Shown here in pieces: positions 44,370 to 52,345 of a stretch of 64,000 bases of DNA. The translations under genes and the position numbers were made by a program. The stretch is taken from assembly GCF_000025625.1 (NCBI RefSeq), contig NC_013922.1, forward strand, positions 1,550,001-1,614,000, given 5' to 3'. The stretch's first letter is position 1. The number at the start of each line of letters is the position of its first letter. Origin of the DNA: Natrialba magadii ATCC 43099. Lineage in GTDB: Archaea; Halobacteriota; Halobacteria; Halobacteriales; Natrialbaceae. The notes below the pieces were generated by a model that was not told the DNA's origin, did not search any database, and saw only the letters and a program-made list of their open reading frames with translations.

Positions 44370-44380
44370 TTTCGGACAGA

Positions 44381-44420
44381 CTGCCTCCACAAACGCTGCC
44401 TCCACAAACGCTGCCTCCAG
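44381..44420. repeat. 15-bp tandem repeat, 2.7 copies
   Basis: CTGCCTCCACAAACG is repeated at 44381-44395 and 44396-44410 and begins a third time. It lies between the convergent npdG and thioredoxin genes. Confidence 0.9.
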
Positions 44421-44480
44421 CGCACCCGCTCACGGTACGGGTCGAGTCCGAGAAAAACGAAACGTCGAGTCGCAGAGAGC

Positions 44481-44750
44481 TTACGCGCCCGCGGACTCGA
44501 GTGCGTCCTCCAGATCCTCGCGCTGGGTGACGCCAACGAAGCGCTCGACGATGCCGTCGTCGTTCTCGATGATCAGTGTCGGCAGCGAGCGTACCTGGTA
44601 CTCGTTGGCGACGTCTTGCTGTTCGTCGACGTTTACCTTCTCGACCTCGAAGCGACCATCCCAGTCGTTTTCGAGCTCTTCGAGGATCGGATCCTGCGTC
44701 TTGCAGGGGCCACACCAGTCCGCGTAGAAGTCCTTGAGCGTGACAGTCAT
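44481..44750 (-). CDS. trxA: Thioredoxin family protein
   Basis: The 89-residue protein is a compact thioredoxin fold: FYADWCGPCK near residues 8-17 gives the redox cysteines, and the cis-proline follows in RSLPTLII. It lacks the usual first beta-alpha unit, so it is about 15 residues shorter than E. coli thioredoxin, as in many haloarchaeal homologs. It serves as a disulfide reductant in the cytoplasm. Start at 44750; the longer upstream frame crosses a heptanucleotide repeat and is rejected. Confidence 0.92.
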   Translation of the reverse strand: MTVTLKDFYADWCGPCKTQDPILEELENDWDGRFEVEKVNVDEQQDVANEYQVRSLPTLIIENDDGIVERFVGVTQREDLEDALESAGA

Positions 44751-44832
44751 ACGGTTCAGCGCTAGTTGCCACGCGCGGCGCATAAGGGTTTCCCAGTCAT
44801 GACGGCTTGCCGGCATCGTGGATGGGCGACGC

Positions 44833-44915
44833 AGTGAGCAGCGAGCAGTGAGCAATGAGTTATGAGCAATGAGCAGCGAACAGCGAGCACCAGACACCGA
44901 ACAGCGAGTAGCGGC
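44833..44915. repeat. Degenerate heptanucleotide tandem repeat
   Basis: About twelve units of a 7-base motif (consensus GTGAGCA, with forms GCGAGCA, ATGAGCA, GCGAACA, CCGAACA) run without gaps from about 44833 to 44915. Since 7 is not a multiple of 3, such an array would shift frame if within a gene; here it is upstream of the thioredoxin start. Confidence 0.85.
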
Positions 44916-45008
44916 CGCCAAACAGCGACGGTACTCGAGTCGACCCACCGAACGAGTGGACCACTGAACTGACCACGGCCACCCTCGTGCAGAGGCAACT
45001 CCGGGAGT

Positions 45009-45020
45009 CGAAAGTTTTAG
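45009..45020 (+). promoter_or_regulatory. BRE/TATA promoter of the Sec61 beta gene
   Basis: CGAAAGTTTTAG is close to the ideal haloarchaeal BRE plus TATA arrangement. The predicted transcription start, about 25 bases on, is a few bases before the ATG at 45045. Confidence 0.6.
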
Positions 45021-45044
45021 TTCCCGGAGCACATAGAGATTGGT

Positions 45045-45206
45045 ATGGATAAAGGACAAAACACTGGCGGGCTGATGTCCAGTGCCGGCCTCGTCCGGTA
45101 CTTTGACGCGGAAGACTCGAACGCGATTCTCATCAACCCGAAGACGGTCATCGCGACGGGCGTCCTGATCGGCGTCCTCGTGCAGCTGCTGACGTTCGTT
45201 TCGTAA
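45045..45206 (+). CDS. Preprotein translocase subunit Sec61 beta (SecG-like)
   Basis: The 53-residue protein has the archaeal Sec61 beta pattern: a polar N-terminus with [20 protein letters not shown], then [20 protein letters not shown] as the single tail-anchor helix. It is the small non-essential subunit of the SecYE-beta protein-conducting channel in the membrane. A strong promoter precedes it. The pdxT gene follows in the same direction after 149 bases, an arrangement seen in other haloarchaea. Confidence 0.92.
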   Translation: MDKGQNTGGLMSSAGLVRYFDAEDSNAILINPKTVIATGVLIGVLVQLLTFVS

Positions 45207-45355
45207 GCGACCCAGGCAGCCCATTTTCGCGCCACTACTCACACCACACACCAACACCTGGTAGCGGTCGGAATTCGATAGCAACAGGTGCCCGATAGCG
45301 ACAGGATTCGTCGCCGTGCGCGCCACTTTTGACCCTCGTCTCCCTACCGCGAGCC

Positions 45356-45976
45356 ATGACACTTCAGGCGGGTGTCGTCGCCGTACAGGGCGACGTCGCA
45401 GAACACGTCACAGCCATCGAACGGGCCGCAGCGGCCCACGGACGCGACGTCGAGGTCCGCGAAATTCGCGAATCGGGACTCGTCCCCGATTGCGACTTCC
45501 TCGCGATGCCCGGCGGCGAGTCCACCACGATTTCACGGTTGCTCCACGACGACGGCATCGCCCCCGAGATCCAGAACCACGTCGCGGCCGGCAAACCGCT
45601 GTTCGCCACCTGCGCCGGCCTGATCGTCGCCGCGGCCGACACCGGCGACGAGCGCGTAGACGAACTCGAGTTGCTCGACGTGACGGTCGAACGCAATGCC
45701 TTCGGTCGCCAGAAGGACAGTTTCGAAGCACCGCTCGACGTGGCGGGGCTCGCAGACGACGAGCCGTTTCCGGCGGTGTTCATCCGCGCACCGGCAATCG
45801 CGGACGCGGGATCTGCCGAGGTGCTCGCGACGTGGGACGGTCGACCAGTAGCGGTACGAGACGGGCCGGTTGTGGGGACCTCTTTCCACCCGGAGCTAAC
45901 GCCCGATAGCCGGATTCACGGACTGGCGTTCTTCGAGAACGAGGAGGCGGCGCTGCCGGCCTCGGAGTCCGCGTAA
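45356..45976 (+). CDS. pdxT: Pyridoxal 5'-phosphate synthase glutaminase subunit
   Basis: The 206-residue glutaminase supplies ammonia to PdxS in vitamin B6 synthesis. The oxyanion region MPGGESTTISRLL is near 51-63, the nucleophile is in FATCAGLIVAA near 84-94, and the His/Glu pair is in GTSFHPEL near residue 180. Partner gene pdxS is not in the window. The ATG at 45356 starts one residue before the conserved QAGVVAVQGD. Confidence 0.95.
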   Translation: MTLQAGVVAVQGDVAEHVTAIERAAAAHGRDVEVREIRESGLVPDCDFLAMPGGESTTISRLLHDDGIAPEIQNHVAAGKPLFATCAGLIVAAADTGDERVDELELLDVTVERNAFGRQKDSFEAPLDVAGLADDEPFPAVFIRAPAIADAGSAEVLATWDGRPVAVRDGPVVGTSFHPELTPDSRIHGLAFFENEEAALPASESA

Positions 45977-46069
45977 GTTCGAGCGAGCGATACAACGCGG
46001 GTCCGACACAGCGCAGGTATGCGTTCGCAACCGGGCACGTTTTTCTTCCCGGCCGCCCTCACTAGGGCT

Positions 46070-46537
46070 ATGCAGGCATCTATCGACGCGGTTCGCGTCG
46101 CCGGCACCCCGCAGGGACCGGTCCCCGTCGTCGTCCTCGAGATTGACGGCAAGGACGACGTGGTCCCCATCTTCATCGGGTTCAACGAGGCCTCGAGCAT
46201 CGCCCGTGGCCTCGAAGCCGAAGATATTGGCCGGCCGCTGACCCACGACCTGTTGCTCGACGTGATGGAAGAGTTGGGAAGCCGAATCGACCGCGTCGTC
46301 GTCAGCGAGATCGAAAACCGCGAGGGCGGCCAGGGCGGCACCTACATCGCTGATCTCCACGTCGCGACGCCTCGCGGCGAGACCGTCATCGACGCCCGGC
46401 CGAGTGACTCGCTCGCGCTCGCCGCGCGAACGAACGCCTCGATCGAAGTCTCGGAGGCCGTCTTCGAGGACGGCCGAGACGACAGCGAGAAGTTCGCGGA
46501 GTTAGAAGACATCCGCAACGTCTCTGGTGAACTGTAA
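46070..46537 (+). CDS. Bifunctional nuclease (BFN/DUF151) family protein
   Basis: The 155-residue protein matches the DUF151 family: VVVLEIDGKDDVVPIFIGFN, EASSIARGLEAEDIGRPLTH and the late DARPSDSLALAARTNASI. Plant and bacterial members degrade DNA and RNA; archaeal roles are unproven. Its stop codon is directly followed by the hisE ATG, so the two are co-transcribed. The ATG at 46070 precedes the conserved start by a few residues. Confidence 0.9.
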   Translation: MQASIDAVRVAGTPQGPVPVVVLEIDGKDDVVPIFIGFNEASSIARGLEAEDIGRPLTHDLLLDVMEELGSRIDRVVVSEIENREGGQGGTYIADLHVATPRGETVIDARPSDSLALAARTNASIEVSEAVFEDGRDDSEKFAELEDIRNVSGEL

Positions 46538-46822
46538 ATGGACGATACGCTCGACGAGCTGTTCGCCGTCATCGAAGATCGGAAGGAAACGCTGCCCGAG
46601 GGCTCTTACACCGCCTCGCTCTTTACCCACGAGAAGGGCGAGAACGCGGTACTCGAGAAGCTCGGTGAAGAGACGACGGAACTGATTCTCGCGGCGAAAG
46701 ACGACGACGAGGAGGAGATCGCCTACGAGGCGGCGGATATCGTCTACCACCTGCTCGTCTTGCTCTCGATGAAGGATATGGAGATCGAGGATCTCGAGGC
46801 GGAACTCGAGGCGCGACGCTGA
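46538..46822 (+). CDS. hisE: Phosphoribosyl-ATP diphosphatase
   Basis: The 94-residue enzyme removes pyrophosphate from phosphoribosyl-ATP, the second step of histidine synthesis. The MazG-like all-alpha fold shows EKLGEETTELILAAKDDDEE and YEAADIVYHLLVLL, which hold the Mg-binding Glu and Asp residues. In many bacteria it is fused to HisI; here it stands separate. It abuts the upstream nuclease-family gene with no gap. Confidence 0.95.
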   Translation: MDDTLDELFAVIEDRKETLPEGSYTASLFTHEKGENAVLEKLGEETTELILAAKDDDEEEIAYEAADIVYHLLVLLSMKDMEIEDLEAELEARR

Positions 46823-46911
46823 TTCGCTGGTCCGTTGGCTTACTGACTTGCTGATTCCGCCTTGCAAACGCCCATCGGACGTTGATGAGCGGTGGCGATG
46901 TCCGTTCTGTG

Positions 46912-47265
46912 ATGGCGCTCGACCAGCTTTCACACGTGGACGACCACATGCACATGCAGGAGTGTATCGACAACTGTCTCGAGGCCGCGCAGATCTGTGA
47001 GTGGTGTGCAGACGCCTGCGCCGAGGAAGGCGAGGGAATGGCCCGCTGCATCCGGCTCTGTCGGGACGTGGCGGACATCACGACGCTGCACGCTCGCTGG
47101 ATGGCGCGAAACTCGGGTTACCACCGCGACCTCGCCGAACTCTGTGCGGACCTCTGTGAGGAGTGTGCCGAGGAGTGTGAGCAACACGACCACGACCACT
47201 GCCAGGCCTGTGCGGAGATCCTGCCGAAGTGTGCCGAAAGCTGCCGAGAAATGGCAACGAGCTAA
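46912..47265 (+). CDS. Four-helix-bundle copper-binding protein (Csp/DUF326-like)
   Basis: The 117-residue protein contains about sixteen cysteines, most spaced C-x3-C or C-x2-C on helices (ECIDNCLEAAQICEWCADAC, RCIRLCRD, LCADLCEECAEEC, CQACAEILPKCAESC). This is the pattern of cytosolic copper-storage proteins, which line a four-helix bundle with Cys thiolates to bind Cu(I). It also carries an N-terminal HMHMQ. No signal peptide is present, so it acts in the cytoplasm. The ATG at 46912 is preferred; one nine codons earlier is possible. Confidence 0.88.
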   Translation: MALDQLSHVDDHMHMQECIDNCLEAAQICEWCADACAEEGEGMARCIRLCRDVADITTLHARWMARNSGYHRDLAELCADLCEECAEECEQHDHDHCQACAEILPKCAESCREMATS

Positions 47266-47330
47266 CCGCGATGGAGTAGTCCACGAAACGCGGCCGAACA
47301 CTTTTGCAACAGTTCGTTGAAAAGATCCGC

Positions 47331-47885
47331 ATGGGCTCGCCACCCCGCCGCAGCGCCGACCTCGGCCGCGGAATCGACAGGCTGGCAACCGGCTGCAAGC
47401 GGTACGGACCCGGACGACTTCCGAAGGCCGAAAATCACGCTGTCGGGGCTGGATACGCGGGTGCGAGCGCAGCGGTTTGTACGGCAATATTCTACGCCGG
47501 AATCTCCACAGTGATCGGTTCGGTTGGACTGGATGCAGCGGCAGATTTTGTTAATATCGCGTTAGCTGCTCTGGCACTTCCACTCGTTGTCCCTGCCGCT
47601 TTCGCTATCGGATATGGTGGGTGGAAAATCGTGACGCCGACCTCGCCTGTTAGTGGATTGGTGTGTGGAGTTCTGGGCGTGTTTGCAACCTACGGCGTTG
47701 TCCTCCTCTTGTTCGGAATACTGGTGACGGTACCTGAGGTGCTTTCGGGTGCGTCCCCTCTCAGAGCAGCCGTGTTCTCGTGGGGCGTCATCTATGTTGC
47801 ATTCGTAGAAGCGTGGTGGGCAGCAGTGCCTATCGGCGCGATGAGTGGCTTTGTCTACGTTGCAGTTATCTCACCGACAGAGTGA
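47331..47885 (+). CDS. Integral membrane protein with basic N-terminus
   Basis: The 184-residue protein has a basic cytoplasmic tail of about 40 residues and five hydrophobic helices (VGAGYAGASAAVCTAIFYAG; ALAALALPLVVPAAFAIGYG; VSGLVCGVLGVFATYGVVLL and two more). A TTG nine codons upstream could also start it. No family is recognised. Its composition is less GC-biased than the adjacent genes. Confidence 0.6.
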   Translation: MGSPPRRSADLGRGIDRLATGCKRYGPGRLPKAENHAVGAGYAGASAAVCTAIFYAGISTVIGSVGLDAAADFVNIALAALALPLVVPAAFAIGYGGWKIVTPTSPVSGLVCGVLGVFATYGVVLLLFGILVTVPEVLSGASPLRAAVFSWGVIYVAFVEAWWAAVPIGAMSGFVYVAVISPTE

Positions 47886-47913
47886 GTTGTCGCACTGTAG
47901 ACAGTGATCTGCA

Positions 47914-48087
47914 GTAACAGCACTACTACCCGTCTCATTCGCGATCGTCCTCCTCCTCACCCTCGCTGTCGGACTCCACCCCGGCGGATCGGACGCAGTT
48001 TTGTGGGACGCTGCAACGCTAACCGCGCTCATCGCGATCGTTGCAGCCACGTTCACAACCGGGTTCACGCTCCCCTCGGCTGTCTGA
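47914..48087 (+). pseudogene. Start-less membrane-protein remnant
   Basis: The frame reads VTALLPVSFAIVLLLTLAVG and continues into a second hydrophobic helix (TLTALIAIVAATFTTGFTL) before the stop at 48085. A stop codon lies just upstream in the same frame and no ATG, GTG or useful TTG precedes the first helix. This looks like the C-terminal part of a lost two-helix or longer membrane protein. Confidence 0.35.
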
Positions 48088-48138
48088 CCGGCGCAATATA
48101 CGAACGCGCTCGCACTCGAACGGTTCCCGACGCGCCCG

Positions 48139-48522
48139 CTACCGGCGCGGGTTCGGATTGAGCACGCCGCCGACCGCGCCAGCAATGGCGCTCTCGAGTG
48201 CCATCACGAACGAGATGGCAAGCGCGACGAACAGAATCCCGAGGCCGGCGACGCCTGAGAAGAGACCGCCGATTGGGCCGGCCGCCCAGCCCGAAACTGC
48301 GACGATGAGGGCGATGAGCGTGCCGCCGACGAGTCCGCCGAACGCACCGGTGAGCAGTCCGTGCCAGAAGCCACTGGCGAGGCCACCGCCGGCGAGGTAG
48401 CCTGCAACGAAGCCGCCGAACAGGACGGCAATGAGCTGACCGATGCCGGGAACGACCACGCCGACCACGCTCAGGACCGTTGCGACCAGGAACCCAATAA
48501 TAACCGCGCGCCAGTTAGTCAT
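48139..48522 (-). CDS. DUF5518-type membrane protein
   Basis: The 127-residue protein has four glycine-rich membrane helices (WRAVIIGFLVATVLSVVGVV; GGFVAGYLAGGGLASGFWHG; GGLVGGTLIALIVAVSG; FVALAISFVMALESAIAGAV), which matches the DUF5518 family of haloarchaeal membrane proteins. The glycine-zipper-like first half also resembles the protein at 59123-59569. Function is unknown. Confidence 0.75.
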   Translation of the reverse strand: MTNWRAVIIGFLVATVLSVVGVVVPGIGQLIAVLFGGFVAGYLAGGGLASGFWHGLLTGAFGGLVGGTLIALIVAVSGWAAGPIGGLFSGVAGLGILFVALAISFVMALESAIAGAVGGVLNPNPRR

Positions 48523-48605
48523 CGTGTCTCTCTTCGCTCCGTGAACGGATAAGCGCTCGCCGCATAACGAACGACCTTTTAAGACCGCGCGTTCTACCTG
48601 TGAGC

Positions 48606-49601
48606 ATGATTTTCGAAGACCTTCCGACGACGCCCACGTCGGAAGAGCTGATCGACAAGGCGTTTTCGCGGGCAGCGCGGGCCGGCAAGGCCAAAGGCGG
48701 CCTCGAGGCCCAGCAGTCGATGCTCCAGACCGCGGCGAACATCATCTCGGACAACCTGGAAAACGTCGTCACGGCCTGGCCGGACTTCGACTACGAAGAC
48801 GACGTCCACCCGTTCTACTACGAACTCGCAGACGCAATCGTCGACGTCGACGAGTTGCGCCAGGCACTCTCAGAGACGATGTGGGCCAGCCGAAAGGCTC
48901 GCGAGATCCACAACGAGTACCAGCCGCGGCTTCGCAAGACCGACATCGACACCGCCCGCAAGCACCGCAAACAGGCTTTCGCCCGACTCGCAGACATCGT
49001 CGAGCAGATCGACGACGAACTGCTGTACATCAACAAATCGCGAAACGACCTGCGCGATTTGCCCGAGATCAACCCGGAGGAGCCAACGATCGTCGTCGCC
49101 GGCTACCCGAACGTCGGCAAATCCTCCTTCGTCAACGACGTCACAAGCGCCCGCGGCGAGACGGCCTCCTATCCGTTCACGACGAAGGGAATCGGCGTCG
49201 GCCACTTCGAACACGAGCACATCCGCCACCAGATCGTCGACACCCCCGGCCTGCTCGACCGCCCGCCGGCCGAGCGAAACGAGATCGAATCCCAGGCCGT
49301 CAGCGCCATCGAGCACCTCGCCGACTGCATGCTCGTGATGGTCGACCCCAGCGCCGAGTGTGGCTACCCGCTGGCGTCGCAACTCGAGTTGCGTGATTCG
49401 ATCGCGGCACAGTTCGAGACGGTGCCGGTGTTGACGATCGCGAACAAGGTTGACCGCGCGGAGGCGTGGGATGACAGCCAGATCGATGCGCTGAACGCGG
49501 ACTACGAGATGAGCGTCGAGACGGGCGAGAACGTCGAGACGGTGCTCGAGGCTGCCGTCGAGGCGATCGACTTCGAGCCTGAGTTGCCGTTCGACGGCTA
49601 A
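48606..49601 (+). CDS. NOG1-type ribosome-assembly GTPase
   Basis: The 331-residue protein has an N-terminal helical domain (1-160) followed by an Obg/NOG1 GTPase domain: G1 GYPNVGKSS near residue 166, G3 DTPGLLDRP near 215 and G4 NKVD near 279. NOG1 works in maturation of the large ribosomal subunit. The ATG at 48606 is preferred over a GTG two codons upstream. It is divergent from the DUF5518 gene, with a shared 83-base promoter region. Confidence 0.93.
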   Translation: MIFEDLPTTPTSEELIDKAFSRAARAGKAKGGLEAQQSMLQTAANIISDNLENVVTAWPDFDYEDDVHPFYYELADAIVDVDELRQALSETMWASRKAREIHNEYQPRLRKTDIDTARKHRKQAFARLADIVEQIDDELLYINKSRNDLRDLPEINPEEPTIVVAGYPNVGKSSFVNDVTSARGETASYPFTTKGIGVGHFEHEHIRHQIVDTPGLLDRPPAERNEIESQAVSAIEHLADCMLVMVDPSAECGYPLASQLELRDSIAAQFETVPVLTIANKVDRAEAWDDSQIDALNADYEMSVETGENVETVLEAAVEAIDFEPELPFDG

Positions 49602-49656
49602 CTGGCGTATGAACTCACGAGGTCACGACCGGACGACCGGACGAGCGGGCGAACGA

Positions 49657-49739
49657 GCGAACGGACGAGTCGAGCAGACGGGCGAGCGGGCGAACGGACG
49701 AGTCGAGCAGACGGGCGAACGGACGAGTCGAGCAGACGG
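49657..49739. repeat. 25-bp direct repeat, three copies
   Basis: GCGAACGGACGAGTCGAGCA followed by GACGG occurs at 49657-49681, 49690-49714 and 49715-49739; an 8-base spacer separates the first two. The array is directly upstream of the membrane-protein gene at 49760. Confidence 0.9.
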
Positions 49740-49759
49740 GGTGAGGAGGTGACGAGAGC

Positions 49760-50182
49760 ATGAAGGGACCCGGCATCTTCAGCATGCTCCAGATCGCCGC
49801 CGGACTCTCGATGGCGGGACCGATGTTCGTCGTCGGTTTCGAGTTCGTTCGAACGGACCGTGTCATCCCTGGTATCGGTTTTTTCCTCCTCGGAGCGATC
49901 GCACTGTACTTCCCGACATATCTCGTCAAGCGTATCGGTGGGCCGCGAAACTGGCTTCGGTGGCTAGCCAGCAGCGTGTGGTCGGCAGTAAAACCAGGAT
50001 CCAGTACAGAACAGGGGTCCGCAAACGGAGACGACAGCTGGCGACAGTCGTCGGAATCGACGGCTGCCGAAACACAGCAGCAGAGGGGATCGGCGACGGA
50101 GTCGACAGAGAACGGACGTGAGTCGGCTTCGGAGTCGAAATCGAAACGATCCAGCCGGCTCGAGCGGTTTCGCAGACGATAG
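49760..50182 (+). CDS. Two-helix membrane protein with disordered tail
   Basis: The 140-residue protein has two membrane helices (about 8-27 and 37-56; GPGIFSMLQIAAGLSMAGPM and IPGIGFFLLGAIALYFPTYL), a short amphipathic stretch (GGPRNWLRWLASSVW), and a low-complexity Ser/Gln/Glu tail ending in basic residues (RSSRLERFRRR). A GGTGAGGAGGTG stretch just before the start gives a good ribosome-binding site. Function unknown. Confidence 0.68.
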   Translation: MKGPGIFSMLQIAAGLSMAGPMFVVGFEFVRTDRVIPGIGFFLLGAIALYFPTYLVKRIGGPRNWLRWLASSVWSAVKPGSSTEQGSANGDDSWRQSSESTAAETQQQRGSATESTENGRESASESKSKRSSRLERFRRR

Positions 50183-50203
50183 CGTCGGAAACCGTCACCG
50201 TCC

Positions 50204-51505
50204 TCAGCGCTCGACCTGACCAACGTACCTGATCTCGACGATTACGTCCTCGTTCGTCTGTTGGTTGATCCGTTCCGCTAACGTGTCGGCAATGCCGGGC
50301 TCTTCTGCACCTGGCGGGCCGCCGATCGTCACGATGACGCGTTCGGGACCGACGAACGGGTAGTCCTCGTCGACGATCACCTCCGTTTCGAGGAGCTGGT
50401 ACTCCGCGAACGCATCGTCCTCGAGGACGATTTCGGCCTCGTTCTGTGCACTCTCCTCGAACGTCGCAAGCCCGTAGGATGCGTAGGTAATGCCGCCGAG
50501 GAAGATGGCGAAGATGAACACGATCGCGGCGAGTCCGACAACTCGCTCTCGGACGCGTTTCTCGGTTTCGTCCCGGGAGAACAGGTTCTCGGGACGATAG
50601 CCGGCGTACCAGAGTGTCAACAGTCCAGCGAGGTTCACCGAAAGGACGTTGACGAGAACGAGCGCAGTCGAACCGATCGCGGCCGACGGCTCCCCCCAGG
50701 CGATGGCGACGCCAGCGGCTGCAGCGGGTGGAATGAGTGCGGCCGCGATCATCACGCCGACGAGTGCGACGGAGATTCCCGTCGCGATGCTCACGATACC
50801 GGCAACGCCGGCACCGAGTGCAACTGCAAGCGAGAGCAAGTCCGGCGTGAGCCGTTCAGAGATTTCGTCGACCGTCCCGATATCGAGGCCCGGCGGAACG
50901 ATGTTCGTCGTCCGGACCAGCCAGGCGAAGACGGCTGCGGCCGCGATTGCGAGGACAATCCCGATGATCTGGTAGAGAATACTCTCGGTGAACAGCTCCT
51001 CGTCGTCGATCACGGAGCCGACGCTCGCACCGAGCGCCGGCCCGATTAGCGGCGCGATAACCATCGATCCGACGACGACGGCCGGCGAATCGAGCAGCAA
51101 GCCAGCGGTTGCGACGACCGCGCTCACGATCGTCATCGTCGCGTAGACGCCGAACGTCGGGGTGAGTGACTCCGCTTCGGCCTGCAGCTCCTGGCGTGAG
51201 ATGCGGTCTGACTCGACATCACCCTTCTCGTACTCGTCTCGGAGCGCCTGAAATCGGCGTGAAATTACCGTTTCAGCGTCGACGACGACGGTGTAGGCGT
51301 CCTCGTCGATCCCTTCCTCCTGTAGTTCATCGAGCACAGGTTCGACCGCAGGAGATGGCAGCGGAAAGTAGACGACAGCGGTGTACTCCCGATTGCTGGC
51401 CTCGTCGGTAACGACGTAGTCGATTTCTCGGTCGTCGAGCGTCTCGAGAATCGTCTCTCGTCTCCCGGTTGGAACCGTCAGCTGTACGAGGCGCACGTGA
51501 GCCAC
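50204..51505 (-). CDS. DUF389 / TIGR00341 family membrane protein
   Basis: The 433-residue protein has a soluble N-terminal domain (1-125), a DUF389 membrane core with about six helices (SPAVVVGSMVIAPLIGPALG is a hallmark block; GVMIAAALIPPAAAAGVAIA another), and a C-terminal soluble domain of about 95 residues. This matches the TIGR00341 family, whose transport substrate is unknown. The gene converges with the small membrane protein at 49760. Confidence 0.9.
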   Translation of the reverse strand: MAHVRLVQLTVPTGRRETILETLDDREIDYVVTDEASNREYTAVVYFPLPSPAVEPVLDELQEEGIDEDAYTVVVDAETVISRRFQALRDEYEKGDVESDRISRQELQAEAESLTPTFGVYATMTIVSAVVATAGLLLDSPAVVVGSMVIAPLIGPALGASVGSVIDDEELFTESILYQIIGIVLAIAAAAVFAWLVRTTNIVPPGLDIGTVDEISERLTPDLLSLAVALGAGVAGIVSIATGISVALVGVMIAAALIPPAAAAGVAIAWGEPSAAIGSTALVLVNVLSVNLAGLLTLWYAGYRPENLFSRDETEKRVRERVVGLAAIVFIFAIFLGGITYASYGLATFEESAQNEAEIVLEDDAFAEYQLLETEVIVDEDYPFVGPERVIVTIGGPPGAEEPGIADTLAERINQQTNEDVIVEIRYVGQVER

Positions 51506-51622
51506 TGAATACCCCGGGGGTCATAACTTGGGGGCATCTCCAACCGACCTGCTGGCGGGAGAGACGCCACAGCGCCGGCCCAGTCACGGTGCTTATAAAC
51601 CCGAGAGCGCCGTAGCAGCGGT

Positions 51623-52240
51623 ATGTTCGATACCCGCCCCAATCGCGAGGCCGAAGTCATCCTCGTCGGCCGCTCGAACGTGGGCAAGTCGACCCTTATG
51701 CGCGAACTCACCGGTCACAGCTTCGACACGGGTGGCAGTCCCGGCGTTACCCGCAGTCCGAACCACTACGACTGGGCTCCCGAAGACTTCGTCATCACCG
51801 ACCTCCCCGGCTTCGGCTTCATGAGCGGCGTCCACGAGGAGCGACGCGAGGAGATCAAGACGAACATCGTCCAGTACATCGAGGAGTACGCCGACAACGT
51901 CCTCGTCGCAGTCCTGGTCGTCGACGGCAAGAGCGTCATCGACATCATCGACCGTCACTCCGGCCCCGACGAGATTCCCTACGACGTGGAGATGTTCCAC
52001 TTCCTGCGGGAACTCGAGATTCCGACCGTCGTCGCCGTCAACAAGATGGACAAAGTCGATGACCGCGACGAGCGACTGAACGAACTCTGTGACCGCCTCG
52101 GCATCCTCCCGCCGTGGAAGCAGTGGCAGGAGACCATCGCACCGATCACCGCGAAGAACGGCCAGATCAGTTCGCTGAACGAGGCGGTCCGCGAGCACCT
52201 GCACGAACAGAACCGGGACGATCTGTTCAAATTCTTCTGA
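51623..52240 (+). CDS. engB: EngB-type GTP-binding protein
   Basis: The 205-residue GTPase has G1 GRSNVGKST near residue 14, G2 [12 protein letters not shown]3 [10 protein letters not shown] near 58, and G4 NKMDKVDD near 141. Bacterial EngB/YsxC assists assembly of the large ribosomal subunit, and the archaeal role is probably similar. An insertion between G3 and G4 ([20 protein letters not shown]) is typical of archaeal members. The gene is divergent from the DUF389 gene, with 117 bases between them. Confidence 0.92.
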   Translation: MFDTRPNREAEVILVGRSNVGKSTLMRELTGHSFDTGGSPGVTRSPNHYDWAPEDFVITDLPGFGFMSGVHEERREEIKTNIVQYIEEYADNVLVAVLVVDGKSVIDIIDRHSGPDEIPYDVEMFHFLRELEIPTVVAVNKMDKVDDRDERLNELCDRLGILPPWKQWQETIAPITAKNGQISSLNEAVREHLHEQNRDDLFKFF

Positions 52241-52345
52241 GCGCCGTTTTGCTGGGGGATCTCCTCACTGGTTCGGTCGAACCGCTTTCCAAAATCTACG
52301 CTATAAAGGCCACCGATCGGGCGCTGCCCGCTGCGGCGGTGAACC

